From assembly GCF_003046545.1 (NCBI RefSeq), contig NZ_QAAA01000019.1, positions 1-45,737 of the forward strand: DNA of 45,737 nucleotides. Direction: 5' to 3'. The DNA comes from Rhodovulum imhoffii. GTDB lineage: Bacteria; Pseudomonadota; Alphaproteobacteria; Rhodobacterales; Rhodobacteraceae. This document shows, piece by piece, positions 28,424 to 36,725 of this stretch. Position 1 is the stretch's first letter. Each line of letters opens with the position of its first letter. A program made the translations under genes and the position numbers. A model generated the notes under the pieces. It had not been told where the DNA came from and did not search any database. It worked only from the letters and a program-made list of their open reading frames with translations.

Positions 28424-28720
28424 GCCCGCAGATTAGCGCGCGCCGCATCCGAGTTAAAGAAGTGTTCGGGCAATGTTCCCGCCCGCAGGTAAAAGGATGC
28501 ACGCACCCGGCCCCCTGTCGGGACACACGGGGTCCCACGACGGAAGGGAAATTTCCTTTCCCTCCGGGGGGCCGCGGCGAACGAATTGCCAAGCGGAACT
28601 TTGCAGGTGCAGAAATTCCTGCTGGTTTGCTATGTTTTTATGGCACGGCGCTTTACGGCACGACAAAACAGGCGCTAGCACATGAAAACCATCGCAACTG
28701 CCAAGCTGGAGGGGCACACC

Positions 28721-31700
28721 GTGGCCGAGTTCAAAAAGATCCTCATCGCGAACCGGGGCGAGATCGCCATCCGCGTCATGCGTGCCGCCAACGAGTTGGG
28801 CAAACGCACCGTCGCCGTCTACGCGGAAGAGGACAAGCTGGGGCTGCACCGCTTCAAGGCCGACGAAGCCTACAGGGTCGGTGAGGGGCTGGGCCCGGTC
28901 CAGGCCTACCTGTCGATCGACGAAATCATCCGCGTGGCGAAAATGTCGGGGGCGGATGCGATCCACCCCGGCTATGGGTTGCTGTCGGAAAACCCGGACT
29001 TCGTGGAAGCCTGTACGGCCAACGGGCTTGCCTTCATCGGTCCCAGGGCGGACACGATGCGCGCCCTGGGCGACAAGGCCAGCGCCCGCAAAGTCGCCAT
29101 CAAGGCCGGTGTGCCCGTGATCCCCGCGACCGAGGTTCTGGGCGACGACATGGATGCCATCCGCAAGGAAGCGACGCAGATCGGCTATCCGCTGATGCTG
29201 AAGGCCAGCTGGGGCGGAGGCGGGCGCGGCATGCGGCCGATTCACTCCGAAGAGGAGCTGGAGGAAAAGATCCGCGAAGGCCGCCGCGAGGCCGAAGCCG
29301 CCTTTGGCAACGGTGAGGGCTACCTCGAAAAGATGATCACTCGCGCGCGTCACGTCGAGGTACAGGTTCTCGGCGACAACCGGGGCAGCATCTACCATTT
29401 GTGGGAGCGGGACTGCTCCGTCCAGCGGCGCAACCAGAAGGTCGTGGAACGCGCGCCGGCCCCCTACCTTTCCCCGGCCCAGCGTGAGCATCTGTGCCAT
29501 CTCGGCAAGAAGATCGCCGAGGAAGTGAACTATGAATGTGCCGGCACGATCGAATTCCTGATGGATATGGAGACGGGAGAGTTCTACTTCATCGAAGTGA
29601 ACCCTCGCGTGCAGGTGGAACACACCGTCACCGAGGAAGTCACCGGCATCGATATTGTCCGTGCACAGATCCTGATCTCGGAGGGGAAATCGCTGGTCGA
29701 GGCCACGGGCACCGCCTCCCAGTTTGATGTGATGCTGCGTGGCCATGCCCTGCAATGCCGGATCACCACCGAAGACCCCCAGAACAACTTCATCCCCGAT
29801 TACGGCCGCATCACCGCCTATCGCGGTGCTACCGGCATGGGTATCCGGCTGGACGGCGGCACCGCCTATTCCGGCGCGGTCATCACCCGCTACTACGACA
29901 GCCTGCTTGAAAAGGTCACCGCCTGGGCCCCCACACCCGAGGCAGCCATCGCCCGGATGGACCGTGCCTTGCGTGAATTCCGCATCCGCGGCGTATCGAC
30001 CAACATCGCCTTCGTCGAGAACCTGCTCAAGCATCCGACATTTCTGAACAACGAATACCACACCAAATTCATCGACCAGACCCCGGAGCTGTTCCAATTC
30101 AAGAAGCGTCGGGATCGGGCGACCAAGATTCTGACCTATATCGCCGACATCACCGTAAACGGGCACCCCGAGACCGAGGGCCGCGCCCGCCCGCCCGCCG
30201 AAGCCAGAGACCCGCGCCCGCCGAAAGCCCGCGGCAAGGAAATTCCATCCGGCACGCGCCAGATCCTTGACGAAAAAGGGGCAGAAGGGCTTGCCGCGTG
30301 GATGACCGGGCAAAAGAACCTGCTGCTGACCGACACAACCATGCGCGACGGGCACCAGTCTCTGCTGGCCACGCGGATGCGCTCGATCGACATGATCCGT
30401 GTTGCGCCCGCCTATGCCCGCAACCTGCCGCAACTTTTCAGCGTCGAGTGCTGGGGCGGCGCCACCTTTGACGTCGCCTACCGCTTCTTGCAGGAATGCC
30501 CATGGCAGCGCCTGCGCGACCTGCGCGAAGCCATGCCCAACCTGATGACCCAGATGCTGCTGCGCGGCTCCAACGGCGTGGGTTACACCAACTACCCCGA
30601 CAATGTGGTCAAAGGCTTCGTGGCGCAGGCCGCCGAGACCGGCGTGGATGTCTTTCGCGTGTTCGACAGTCTCAACTGGGTGGAGAACATGCGCGTGGCG
30701 ATGGATGCGGTGATCGAATCCGGCAAGGTCTGCGAAGGCACCATCTGCTATACCGGCGATATTCTCGACCCCGACCGCGCGAAATACGACCTGACCTACT
30801 ACGTCACCATGGGCAAGGCCCTTCGGGACGCAGGCGCCCATATTCTCGGCTTGAAGGACATGGCCGGGCTGCTCAAACCCTCGGCCGCCAGCGTTCTGGT
30901 CACGGCGCTGAAGGACGAAGTCGGTCTGCCAATTCACTTCCACACCCATGATACCTCCGGCATCGCCGGGGCGACCATCCTGGCCGCCAGCGCCGCCGGT
31001 GTGGACGCCGTGGATGCCGCGATGGATGCATTTTCGGGCGGCACCTCGCAGCCCTGCCTCGGCTCCATCGTCGAGGCCCTGCGCAACACCGATCGCGATA
31101 CCGGGCTGGATATTTCCGCCGTTCGCGAGATTTCCAACTACTGGGAACAGGTCCGCGGCGAATACGTGGCCTTCGAATCCGGCCTTCAGGCCCCCGCCTC
31201 CGAGGTTTACCTGCATGAGATGCCCGGCGGCCAGTTCACCAACCTCAAGGCACAGGCGCGCGCGCTCGGCCTGGAGGAGCGCTGGCCAGAGGTCGCCCGT
31301 GCCTATGCGGACGTGAACCAGATGTTTGGAGACATCGTGAAGGTCACGCCTTCGTCGAAAGTCGTGGGGGACATGGCCCTGATGATGGTCAGCCAGGGGC
31401 TTACCCGTGCCGAGGTCGAAGACCCCGAGCGTGAGGTCGCCTTTCCCGACTCTGTCGTGGACATGATGCGCGGCAACCTTGGCCAGCCGCCGGAGGGCTT
31501 CCCCAGCGGGCTGGTCAAGAAGGTGCTGAAAGATGAAACGCCTTCGACCGAACGGCCGGGCAAGCACCTGCCCCCCGTGGACATGGAGAAAACCCGCGCG
31601 GAACTGGCCCGGAAGTTCCCCGACCTTGCGCTCGATAACGAAGATCTGAACGGCTACCTGATGTACCCAAGGGTCTTTTCCGACTACACCGAGCGCCACC

Positions 31701-32164
31701 AGCTATACGGCCCCGTGCGCACCTTGCCCACACGCACCTTTTTCTACGGGCTGGCGCCGGGGGACGAAATCACAGCCGAGATCGACCCCGGCAAGACGCT
31801 GGAGATACGCCTTCAGGCTGTGGGCGACACCAACGAGGACGGCGAGGCCAAGGTATTCTTCGAACTCAACGGGCAGCCCCGCGTAATCCGCGTGGCAAAC
31901 CGCAAGGCCAAGGCCAGCGTCGCCAAGCGCCTGAAGATGGAACTGGGCAACCCAAGGCATGTGGGGGCGCCGATGCCGGGGGCGGTATCCTCCGTGGCGG
32001 TGATGGCTGGCCAGAAGGTCAAGGAAGGCGATCTGCTGTTGACCATCGAGGCCATGAAGATGGAAACCGGCCTGCACGCGGAACACGACGCCACCGTCAA
32101 GACGGTACATGTCAGCGCGGGCGCCCAGATCGACGCAAAAGATCTTTTGATCGAGTTCGAATAA
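28721..32164 (+). CDS. pyc: pyruvate carboxylase
   Basis: Pyruvate carboxylase makes oxaloacetate from pyruvate, bicarbonate and ATP with a swinging biotin. I choose the GTG at 28721 (AEFKKILIANRGEIAIRVMR follows), because GGAGGGG lies 6 bases upstream; an ATG at 28682 would add 13 residues. The 1147-residue chain has the biotin carboxylase domain (about 1-450, KASWGGGGRGM and FIEVNPRVQVEHTVTE). A Pro/Arg-rich linker leads to the carboxyltransferase domain (TTMRDGHQSLLATRMR, LKDMAGLLKPSAA, HFHTHDTSG). The biotinyl domain has the acceptor K1113 in EAMKME. This single-chain form is usual in alphaproteobacteria. Confidence 0.98.
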   Translation: MAEFKKILIANRGEIAIRVMRAANELGKRTVAVYAEEDKLGLHRFKADEAYRVGEGLGPVQAYLSIDEIIRVAKMSGADAIHPGYGLLSENPDFVEACTANGLAFIGPRADTMRALGDKASARKVAIKAGVPVIPATEVLGDDMDAIRKEATQIGYPLMLKASWGGGGRGMRPIHSEEELEEKIREGRREAEAAFGNGEGYLEKMITRARHVEVQVLGDNRGSIYHLWERDCSVQRRNQKVVERAPAPYLSPAQREHLCHLGKKIAEEVNYECAGTIEFLMDMETGEFYFIEVNPRVQVEHTVTEEVTGIDIVRAQILISEGKSLVEATGTASQFDVMLRGHALQCRITTEDPQNNFIPDYGRITAYRGATGMGIRLDGGTAYSGAVITRYYDSLLEKVTAWAPTPEAAIARMDRALREFRIRGVSTNIAFVENLLKHPTFLNNEYHTKFIDQTPELFQFKKRRDRATKILTYIADITVNGHPETEGRARPPAEARDPRPPKARGKEIPSGTRQILDEKGAEGLAAWMTGQKNLLLTDTTMRDGHQSLLATRMRSIDMIRVAPAYARNLPQLFSVECWGGATFDVAYRFLQECPWQRLRDLREAMPNLMTQMLLRGSNGVGYTNYPDNVVKGFVAQAAETGVDVFRVFDSLNWVENMRVAMDAVIESGKVCEGTICYTGDILDPDRAKYDLTYYVTMGKALRDAGAHILGLKDMAGLLKPSAASVLVTALKDEVGLPIHFHTHDTSGIAGATILAASAAGVDAVDAAMDAFSGGTSQPCLGSIVEALRNTDRDTGLDISAVREISNYWEQVRGEYVAFESGLQAPASEVYLHEMPGGQFTNLKAQARALGLEERWPEVARAYADVNQMFGDIVKVTPSSKVVGDMALMMVSQGLTRAEVEDPEREVAFPDSVVDMMRGNLGQPPEGFPSGLVKKVLKDETPSTERPGKHLPPVDMEKTRAELARKFPDLALDNEDLNGYLMYPRVFSDYTERHQLYGPVRTLPTRTFFYGLAPGDEITAEIDPGKTLEIRLQAVGDTNEDGEAKVFFELNGQPRVIRVANRKAKASVAKRLKMELGNPRHVGAPMPGAVSSVAVMAGQKVKEGDLLLTIEAMKMETGLHAEHDATVKTVHVSAGAQIDAKDLLIEFE

Positions 32165-32206
32165 CGTCGCTGGATAGCCGGGACCTTCCGGCACACAGCC
32201 TTTCCC

Positions 32207-32234
32207 ACGGCGCAGGTCCTGCCTGCGCCGTTCC
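32207..32234 (+). terminator. hairpin between pyc and the MAPEG gene
   Basis: A perfect 10-bp inverted repeat ACGGCGCAGG / CCTGCGCCGT with a 5-nt loop begins 43 bp after the pyc stop. It is followed by only a short TTCC, so it is a weak terminator or an attenuator before the downstream membrane protein genes. Confidence 0.55.
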
Positions 32235-32252
32235 TGGTGATGGAGAACAAAC

Positions 32253-32657
32253 ATGCCACATGCGACCCCCGTTTACGCCGGACTTCTGACACTGCTTTAC
32301 CTGTATCTCAGCGTTCGCGTCGTACAGCGACGTGCCAGCGGCAAGATCTTCAACGGCGACGGCGGGGACGCTGAAATGGCCCGGCGCATGCGCGTGCACG
32401 CCAATTTCAACGAGTATGTGCCCCTCGGGCTGGTTCTGCTGTTACTGGCTGAAATGCAGCGGGCGCCGCTTTGGCTCGTACATCTTTTGGGCCTGATGCT
32501 TCTTGCCGGGCGCGTGCTGCATGCGTGGGGAATGTCACGCCCGAAACAGGCCCCTGTCGGACGCGGTGGCGGCACGGTCCTGACCTGGGGCATGATGGGG
32601 CTCAGCGCGCTGGTGGTGCTGGCGCATGTCTTGTTTCAGGAGATGCCATATGGTTGA
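32253..32657 (+). CDS. MAPEG family membrane protein
   Basis: The 134-residue protein has four hydrophobic segments and the MAPEG pattern RMRVHANFNEYVPLGLVLLL, in which Arg/Asn/Glu residues form the glutathione-binding region in characterised relatives. The C-terminal part GMMGLSALVVLAHVLFQ fits too. The family covers membrane-associated glutathione transferases and related proteins of unknown substrate; bacterial members like this one are mostly uncharacterised. GGAG lies in front of the ATG. The 3' end overlaps the next gene by 8 bases, so the two are coupled. Confidence 0.88.
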   Translation: MPHATPVYAGLLTLLYLYLSVRVVQRRASGKIFNGDGGDAEMARRMRVHANFNEYVPLGLVLLLLAEMQRAPLWLVHLLGLMLLAGRVLHAWGMSRPKQAPVGRGGGTVLTWGMMGLSALVVLAHVLFQEMPYG

Positions 32658-33363
32658 CCTTTTATCGGACCCGGCGGTGTGGGCCTCTTTCCTGACGCTC
32701 ACGGTTCTGGAAATCATTCTGGGCGTGGACAACGTCATCTTCCTGTCCATCGCCTCTGCCCGTCTGCCCGAGGCCCAGCGCCGCCGGGCACGGCTGATCG
32801 GGTTAAGCGGCGCACTGATCCTGCGCATCGCCTTGTTGTTTTCCATCACATGGATCATCGGCCTGTCGGCCCCCTTCGCAAGGATTGCCGGTTTTGATCT
32901 TTCCTGGCGCGACGTAATTCTCCTGGCTGGCGGATTGTTCCTGATCTGGAAATCCAGCACCGAGATATTCAACGAAGTCGAAGGCGACACGGAGGAAGGG
33001 CAAAACACCCCCGGGACCACCTTCATGGCGGTGATCGTCCAGATCATGGTGCTGGATCTTGTGTTCTCGCTGGACAGCGTCATCACCGCCGTCGGCATCG
33101 CAGATCACCTGGAGGTGATGATCGCCGCCGTGGTCCTCGCCATCGGAGTGATGATGGTCGCCGCGGAACCGATCGCCGCTTTCGTGGAAGCACACCCGTC
33201 CACGAAGATGCTGGCACTGGCCTTCCTGGTGATGGTCGGCATGGCCCTGATGGCCGATGGCCTGCATTTCCACGTGGAACGTGGCTTCATCTATGCGGCA
33301 ATGGTTTTTGCCGGCGCGGTCGAGGCGCTGAACCTCCTGCGCGCCCGAAAACGCCGTGCCTGA
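32650..33363 (+). CDS. TerC family integral membrane protein
   Basis: From the ATG at 32650 the protein has 237 residues, about seven membrane segments and the paired TerC motifs LEIILGVDNVIFLSI (near residue 20) and DLVFSLDSVITAVGI (near residue 140), whose acidic residues lie in the membrane. TerC proteins are linked to tellurite resistance and, in several bacteria, to metal (Mn) export coupled to secreted enzymes. The actual substrate here is unknown. It overlaps the MAPEG gene and ends at a good terminator. Confidence 0.92.
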   Translation: MVDLLSDPAVWASFLTLTVLEIILGVDNVIFLSIASARLPEAQRRRARLIGLSGALILRIALLFSITWIIGLSAPFARIAGFDLSWRDVILLAGGLFLIWKSSTEIFNEVEGDTEEGQNTPGTTFMAVIVQIMVLDLVFSLDSVITAVGIADHLEVMIAAVVLAIGVMMVAAEPIAAFVEAHPSTKMLALAFLVMVGMALMADGLHFHVERGFIYAAMVFAGAVEALNLLRARKRRA

Positions 33364-33367
33364 CCCC

Positions 33368-33397
33368 ATGGCCGGACCTCTGGCCCGGCCATTTTTT
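33368..33397 (+). terminator. intrinsic terminator after the TerC-family gene
   Basis: An 8-bp perfect stem ATGGCCGG / CCGGCCAT with a 9-nt loop is followed by six Ts. It starts 5 bases after the stop codon and ends the pyc-MAPEG-TerC group. Confidence 0.9.
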
Positions 33398-33466
33398 CAT
33401 TCAGTATCAATCTTCTAGAGACTTCGGATTATGGGAAAAATTTTTCGGGAAAACACGCTTTTCCTC

Positions 33467-33493
33467 TTGCGCCCCCCGGCGGGAGTTTATAAA
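33467..33493 (+). promoter_or_regulatory. candidate promoter of tRNA-Gly
   Basis: TTGCGC (33467-33472) and TATAAA (33488-33493) are 15 bp apart, slightly short for a standard promoter, 20 bp before the tRNA. It is the only good -10-like box upstream of the tRNA. Confidence 0.5.
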
Positions 33494-33512
33494 TCATGCT
33501 TCACCAAACGGG

Positions 33513-33587
33513 GCGGGCGTAGCTCAGGGGTAGAGCATTACCTTGCCAAGGTAAGGGTCGTGAGTTCGAATCTCATCGCCCGCTCCA
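33513..33587 (+). tRNA. tRNA-Gly (GCC)
   Basis: The acceptor stem GCGGGCG pairs with CGCCCGC, the D-arm is TAGCTCAGGGGTAGAGCA, the anticodon stem-loop TTACCTTGCCAAGGTAA gives anticodon GCC, and the T-arm contains GTTCGAATC. CCA is encoded at 33585-33587. The 3' end is the likely attachment site of a former integrative element, because an integrase stump starts 81 bp downstream. Confidence 0.97.
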
Positions 33588-33667
33588 ATTTGGTTTAATC
33601 CATTGATCTCAAAGCAAGTCACTGATAGATAGAGACTTTTGCACCACAAACCTGCTACACAAACAGG

Positions 33668-33862
33668 ATGCAGCAGGACGTGTTCGATAGCCTTCACTAT
33701 GTCACCAAACGGCACAACAAGTACGGTATTCGCGTGCGGGTGCACGAGGATTTGCGCCCTGTTGTTGGCAAGCGCGAGATCGCTAAAAGCCTACGCACGA
33801 GTGATCCCGTGGCGCCCAAGCGGATTTACCATGAGGTTTTGGCCTCGGTTCTGGTCGCTCAA
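33668..33862 (+). pseudogene. phage-type tyrosine integrase, N-terminal stump
   Basis: From the ATG at 33668 about 62 codons read YVTKRHNKYGIRVRVHEDLR, then VVGKREIAKSLRTSDPVAPKR. This is the N-terminal SAM-like/DUF6538 domain of phage and island integrases (usually ..RRG..Y.FRRRVP.DLRP.LGK.EI..SL.TSD...AKR). After about residue 60 the similarity stops and the frame runs into the antisense of the next gene's 3' end. No catalytic domain (R...HxxR..Y) is present. Its place right behind tRNA-Gly is typical of an integrated island whose integrase has since been cut by a deletion or rearrangement. The right limit is approximate. Confidence 0.75.
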
Positions 33863-35691
33863 TCCGCAGCCTCCCGCCGGAGGAGGCACCCGCCGTCGCC
33901 TGCCGCCAGAACCACCCCCCCCACAGCAGTAACCGCGCGCAAACCGCTCTCGACCCCGGTTGGTTCCGAAATCCAGCGGTTCCCGTCATGGGACATGGCC
34001 GCGCCGGAACTCCCAACTGCGAAAGCGGCATCTTCCGTACCTGCGACCGCAAGCAGATCGTGCCGCGCCCTGGCCGCAGAAATGCGCCAGCGTGTTCCAT
34101 CGAAATGGCCTAATGTTCCCGCAAGGCCAACAACGAAAATGTCATTGAGGCCACGCCCCCAGACACCGAACAGAAACCGTTCGGTCCCAGCGTTGAACGC
34201 CTTCCAGTCCGTGCCGTTCCACCGCAACACAAGACCGAAATCCCCCACCGCCAGAAGATGCCTGTCATCCGGCCCCCACAGACCGTAGAGCGCATTTTTC
34301 GTCCCCGAAACCGCCCGCCGCCAGCCAGCAGAATCCCGGTGAAGGATGAGCCCTTCGTCCCCGGCAGCAAAAACCGTTCCCGCGTCATCCGACCACAACG
34401 CAAGCAGCGTCGTATTTGGCATCAGATCAAATTCACACCGCCAGGATCGGCCGTCAAAATGGTACACCTTGCCCTGTTCCCCCGCGGCCAGAAGCCCGCC
34501 CTCCGGCGCGCGCGCCAGCGCACGCAGCCCAACCGGGCCGACCTTGGGCAGGGGCACCCACTTGTCCCGATCCTCGACCAGAACGGTGCCGGATTCGCCA
34601 CAGGCATAGGCTGTGCCGCTTTTCGGGTCCCGCCACACCCCCCACAATGTGTGCTCGGTTCCGCTGTCAAGTCTCCGCCAAGAGCTGGTCTTTTCCAGGC
34701 CGCAGATTGCCGGAGCCTCCTTCGGGGGAGGGCCGTTCGAAAGGATCGTCCCGAAATCTCCCACGGCCAGTACACCTCCCCCAGGCGCAGGAACCAACCC
34801 GTGCAGGTCGTGGGAGGTTCCGCTCTCTACCGGGGCCGGACCTTCTTCGGTCAGGCGCCGAATCATACCCCGGTCACCGGCGACAAGCACACCGTCCTCA
34901 TCCTCCATTACTGCCAGATCCCGCAACCGGGGAAGGGAGGCATCCGGGAAAAGCCTCTCGAACCGATCTTCCTCCAGCAGTACGAGATCCCCGCGAAATC
35001 CGTTCTCCGCCGCGAAGTAACGCCCGCCCGCCAGTAGAACCGTCCCCGGCGCGATCTCCAGCGCGGCCGTGAAGCCAGTCGAGACAGAGCAGGCAAGCGA
35101 ATTCCAATCGCCCTCAAGCGATCGGAGCAACACTATTCCCCCGTGCCCCGCGGCCAGGACCCGCCCATCGGACAAGCAAAGAACCGCGCGCAGATGGGCG
35201 CGAGTCCCCGAGTTTTCAGCCTCCCACAACACGCCGGACCAGCGCAGGATCATACCGTCATCCCCAACCGTGAAGGCGGTGCCGCCCGTCTGCCCATCAA
35301 TTGCGAACAGCGGCGTATTCTCTGGATGGGCTGCATATTTGCCCGCCCCATCGACCCGGCAACCGCGTACCCGGTGCCAGGCCCGGCCATCGTAGCGCAG
35401 GATCGCTCCCATCCAGCCCACCGCCCAAAGCTCGTTGCGGTTATTGCCCCAAAGAGCATGAAGCGGCACGGGGACGGGCACGTTCATCCGCGCCCAGACG
35501 GTACCGTCGAAGTGGAACACCGTGCCTTTGTCTCCCACGAGGAACGTCCCGGTTTTATCCGCCCATCCGCCCCAGAAAACGCCGTCGACAGTGGGCGTCT
35601 CTCCCCCAACCGGGTGCCAGGCATGGGATAGTGAGTTCCCGGCAAAGCGGCCCCGAAAAAGAGCCCGGCGGCTGACGGCGACGGTGGTCAT
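33859..35691 (-). CDS. beta-propeller-like repeat protein of the ddh-type operon, unknown function
   Basis: The 610-residue protein is built from many repeats of about 40-45 residues of the form W..V.SGT...LHALWG....ELWAVG..G.ILR.DG..W (for example GTVFHFDGTVWARM, GMILRWSGVLWEAE, GLVLRWNGTDWKAF). Such repeats form beta-propellers. There is no Sec signal. The N-terminus MTTVAVSRRALFRGRF has a twin-arginine-like SRRALFRG reminiscent of NapF-type proteins, but no hydrophobic stretch follows, so it is probably cytoplasmic. It starts within the stop of the Nbp35-like ATPase gene (4-base overlap) and is the last gene of the operon. A scaffold or maturation role for the molybdoenzyme is only an inference from position. 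Confidence 0.85.
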   Translation of the reverse strand: MTTVAVSRRALFRGRFAGNSLSHAWHPVGGETPTVDGVFWGGWADKTGTFLVGDKGTVFHFDGTVWARMNVPVPVPLHALWGNNRNELWAVGWMGAILRYDGRAWHRVRGCRVDGAGKYAAHPENTPLFAIDGQTGGTAFTVGDDGMILRWSGVLWEAENSGTRAHLRAVLCLSDGRVLAAGHGGIVLLRSLEGDWNSLACSVSTGFTAALEIAPGTVLLAGGRYFAAENGFRGDLVLLEEDRFERLFPDASLPRLRDLAVMEDEDGVLVAGDRGMIRRLTEEGPAPVESGTSHDLHGLVPAPGGGVLAVGDFGTILSNGPPPKEAPAICGLEKTSSWRRLDSGTEHTLWGVWRDPKSGTAYACGESGTVLVEDRDKWVPLPKVGPVGLRALARAPEGGLLAAGEQGKVYHFDGRSWRCEFDLMPNTTLLALWSDDAGTVFAAGDEGLILHRDSAGWRRAVSGTKNALYGLWGPDDRHLLAVGDFGLVLRWNGTDWKAFNAGTERFLFGVWGRGLNDIFVVGLAGTLGHFDGTRWRISAARARHDLLAVAGTEDAAFAVGSSGAAMSHDGNRWISEPTGVESGLRAVTAVGGVVLAAGDGGCLLRREAAD

Positions 35692-36725
35692 CTGTCTGCT
35701 CTGGCCAATCTGGAAAGGCGCGCGGCTTCGTCAACAAGCAATGCGGCGGCCTCTCCGGCTATGTCCACGGGCAACCCGTCCACAAGGGCTCGCATCCCCA
35801 GGCCGGACATCTCTGCGGCGAGCCCCTCCTGAAAAGCGGCACGCGCGGCTTCCACCGCCGCCCTGATCAAAGGCCGGAAGGCGTGTGCTGCTGCGCCGTC
35901 CGGCTGCGCGGCAACCACCGGGACCCCGGTGTCGGAGCCAAGCGCCAGTTCGGGAACCAGCGGAATCCTCGCCAGCCGGGCGATTCCAAGTGCCTCCAGC
36001 GCGTCCCCAAATCCCGCGTCGGGGAACAGATGAAATTCGCCGCCACACTGGGGGCAGGTAACACCTGCCATGTTCTCCACCGCACCGAGTATCGGCAGCC
36101 CCCGTTCCTGGCAAAAGCGCGCGGCTTTCAGGCTGTCCATCTGCGCCACCGCCTGAGGCGTAGACACCAGAACCGCCGAAGCATTGTATCCTTCCAGCAG
36201 GTCGCACAGGGTGATCAGTTCGTTGCCGGTACCGGGAGGCATGTCGACCACCATCGTGTCCAGCGGTCCCCAGTCGAAACTGCCGATTAGGTGATGCAGA
36301 AAGTCATGTTTGTAAGCGTCGCGCCAGACAATCGGCACGCTGTCCTCCGCCAAAAGGAACGCCAAAGACCCCACCCGGAGGGGAAACGCCCCCCCTGCAC
36401 CACCGAAAACCCCCGGCGTCAGGCCCGACGGAGCCGGGCGGGAACGCGTTTCAAGCAGACCGAAGAAACGACTTTGATTCGGCCCGTGAATATCGGCATC
36501 CGCCAGGCCCACGCGCTGCCCCTGTGCCGCAAGCCCCACCGCAAGATTGGCCGCGACGGTGCTTTTGCCTACACCTCCCTTGTTGGAAAGAACGAGCAGC
36601 ACCTGCCCGATTTTCTCCAGCCGCGCAGAGATCAACGCCTTGTTGTGCCGGGACTTGTCCCGATGGCAGGTTTGTTCTTGGGGGCAGAATTGACAGGCGT
36701 GCCCAAGACCGCATTCGGCGTTCAC
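35688..36725 (-). CDS. Nbp35/Mrp-like Fe-S P-loop ATPase in the molybdoenzyme operon
   Basis: The 345-residue protein starts with GTG at 36725, overlapping the gamma-subunit stop by 4 bases. It has the deviant Walker A SNKGGVGKST (47-56), DADIHGPNQSRFFG, VVDMPPGTGNE and a C-terminal CPQCG (C224, C227), all features of Mrp/Nbp35 Fe-S scaffold ATPases. Unusually, its N-terminus carries C5, C11, C14 and C20; the part CQFCPQEQTC has the CX2CX5C spacing of eukaryotic Nbp35, which binds a [4Fe-4S] cluster there. It lacks the N-terminal MIP18-like domain of the housekeeping Mrp at 24374-25435. A dedicated Fe-S loading or maturation role for the alpha/beta subunits is likely from context but not shown. 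Confidence 0.85.
   Translation of the reverse strand: MNAECGLGHACQFCPQEQTCHRDKSRHNKALISARLEKIGQVLLVLSNKGGVGKSTVAANLAVGLAAQGQRVGLADADIHGPNQSRFFGLLETRSRPAPSGLTPGVFGGAGGAFPLRVGSLAFLLAEDSVPIVWRDAYKHDFLHHLIGSFDWGPLDTMVVDMPPGTGNELITLCDLLEGYNASAVLVSTPQAVAQMDSLKAARFCQERGLPILGAVENMAGVTCPQCGGEFHLFPDAGFGDALEALGIARLARIPLVPELALGSDTGVPVVAAQPDGAAAHAFRPLIRAAVEAARAAFQEGLAAEMSGLGMRALVDGLPVDIAGEAAALLVDEAARLSRLARADR

Noticed and set aside
28454-31699. A 1081-codon open frame on the minus strand across pyruvate carboxylase
   Set aside because: It is the antisense shadow of pyc, which has clear domains and catalytic motifs; long antisense frames are common in GC-rich genes.
32650-33363. Tellurite resistance operon based on the TerC-family gene
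   Set aside because: No other ter genes are near; TerC homologues are widespread without tellurite function.
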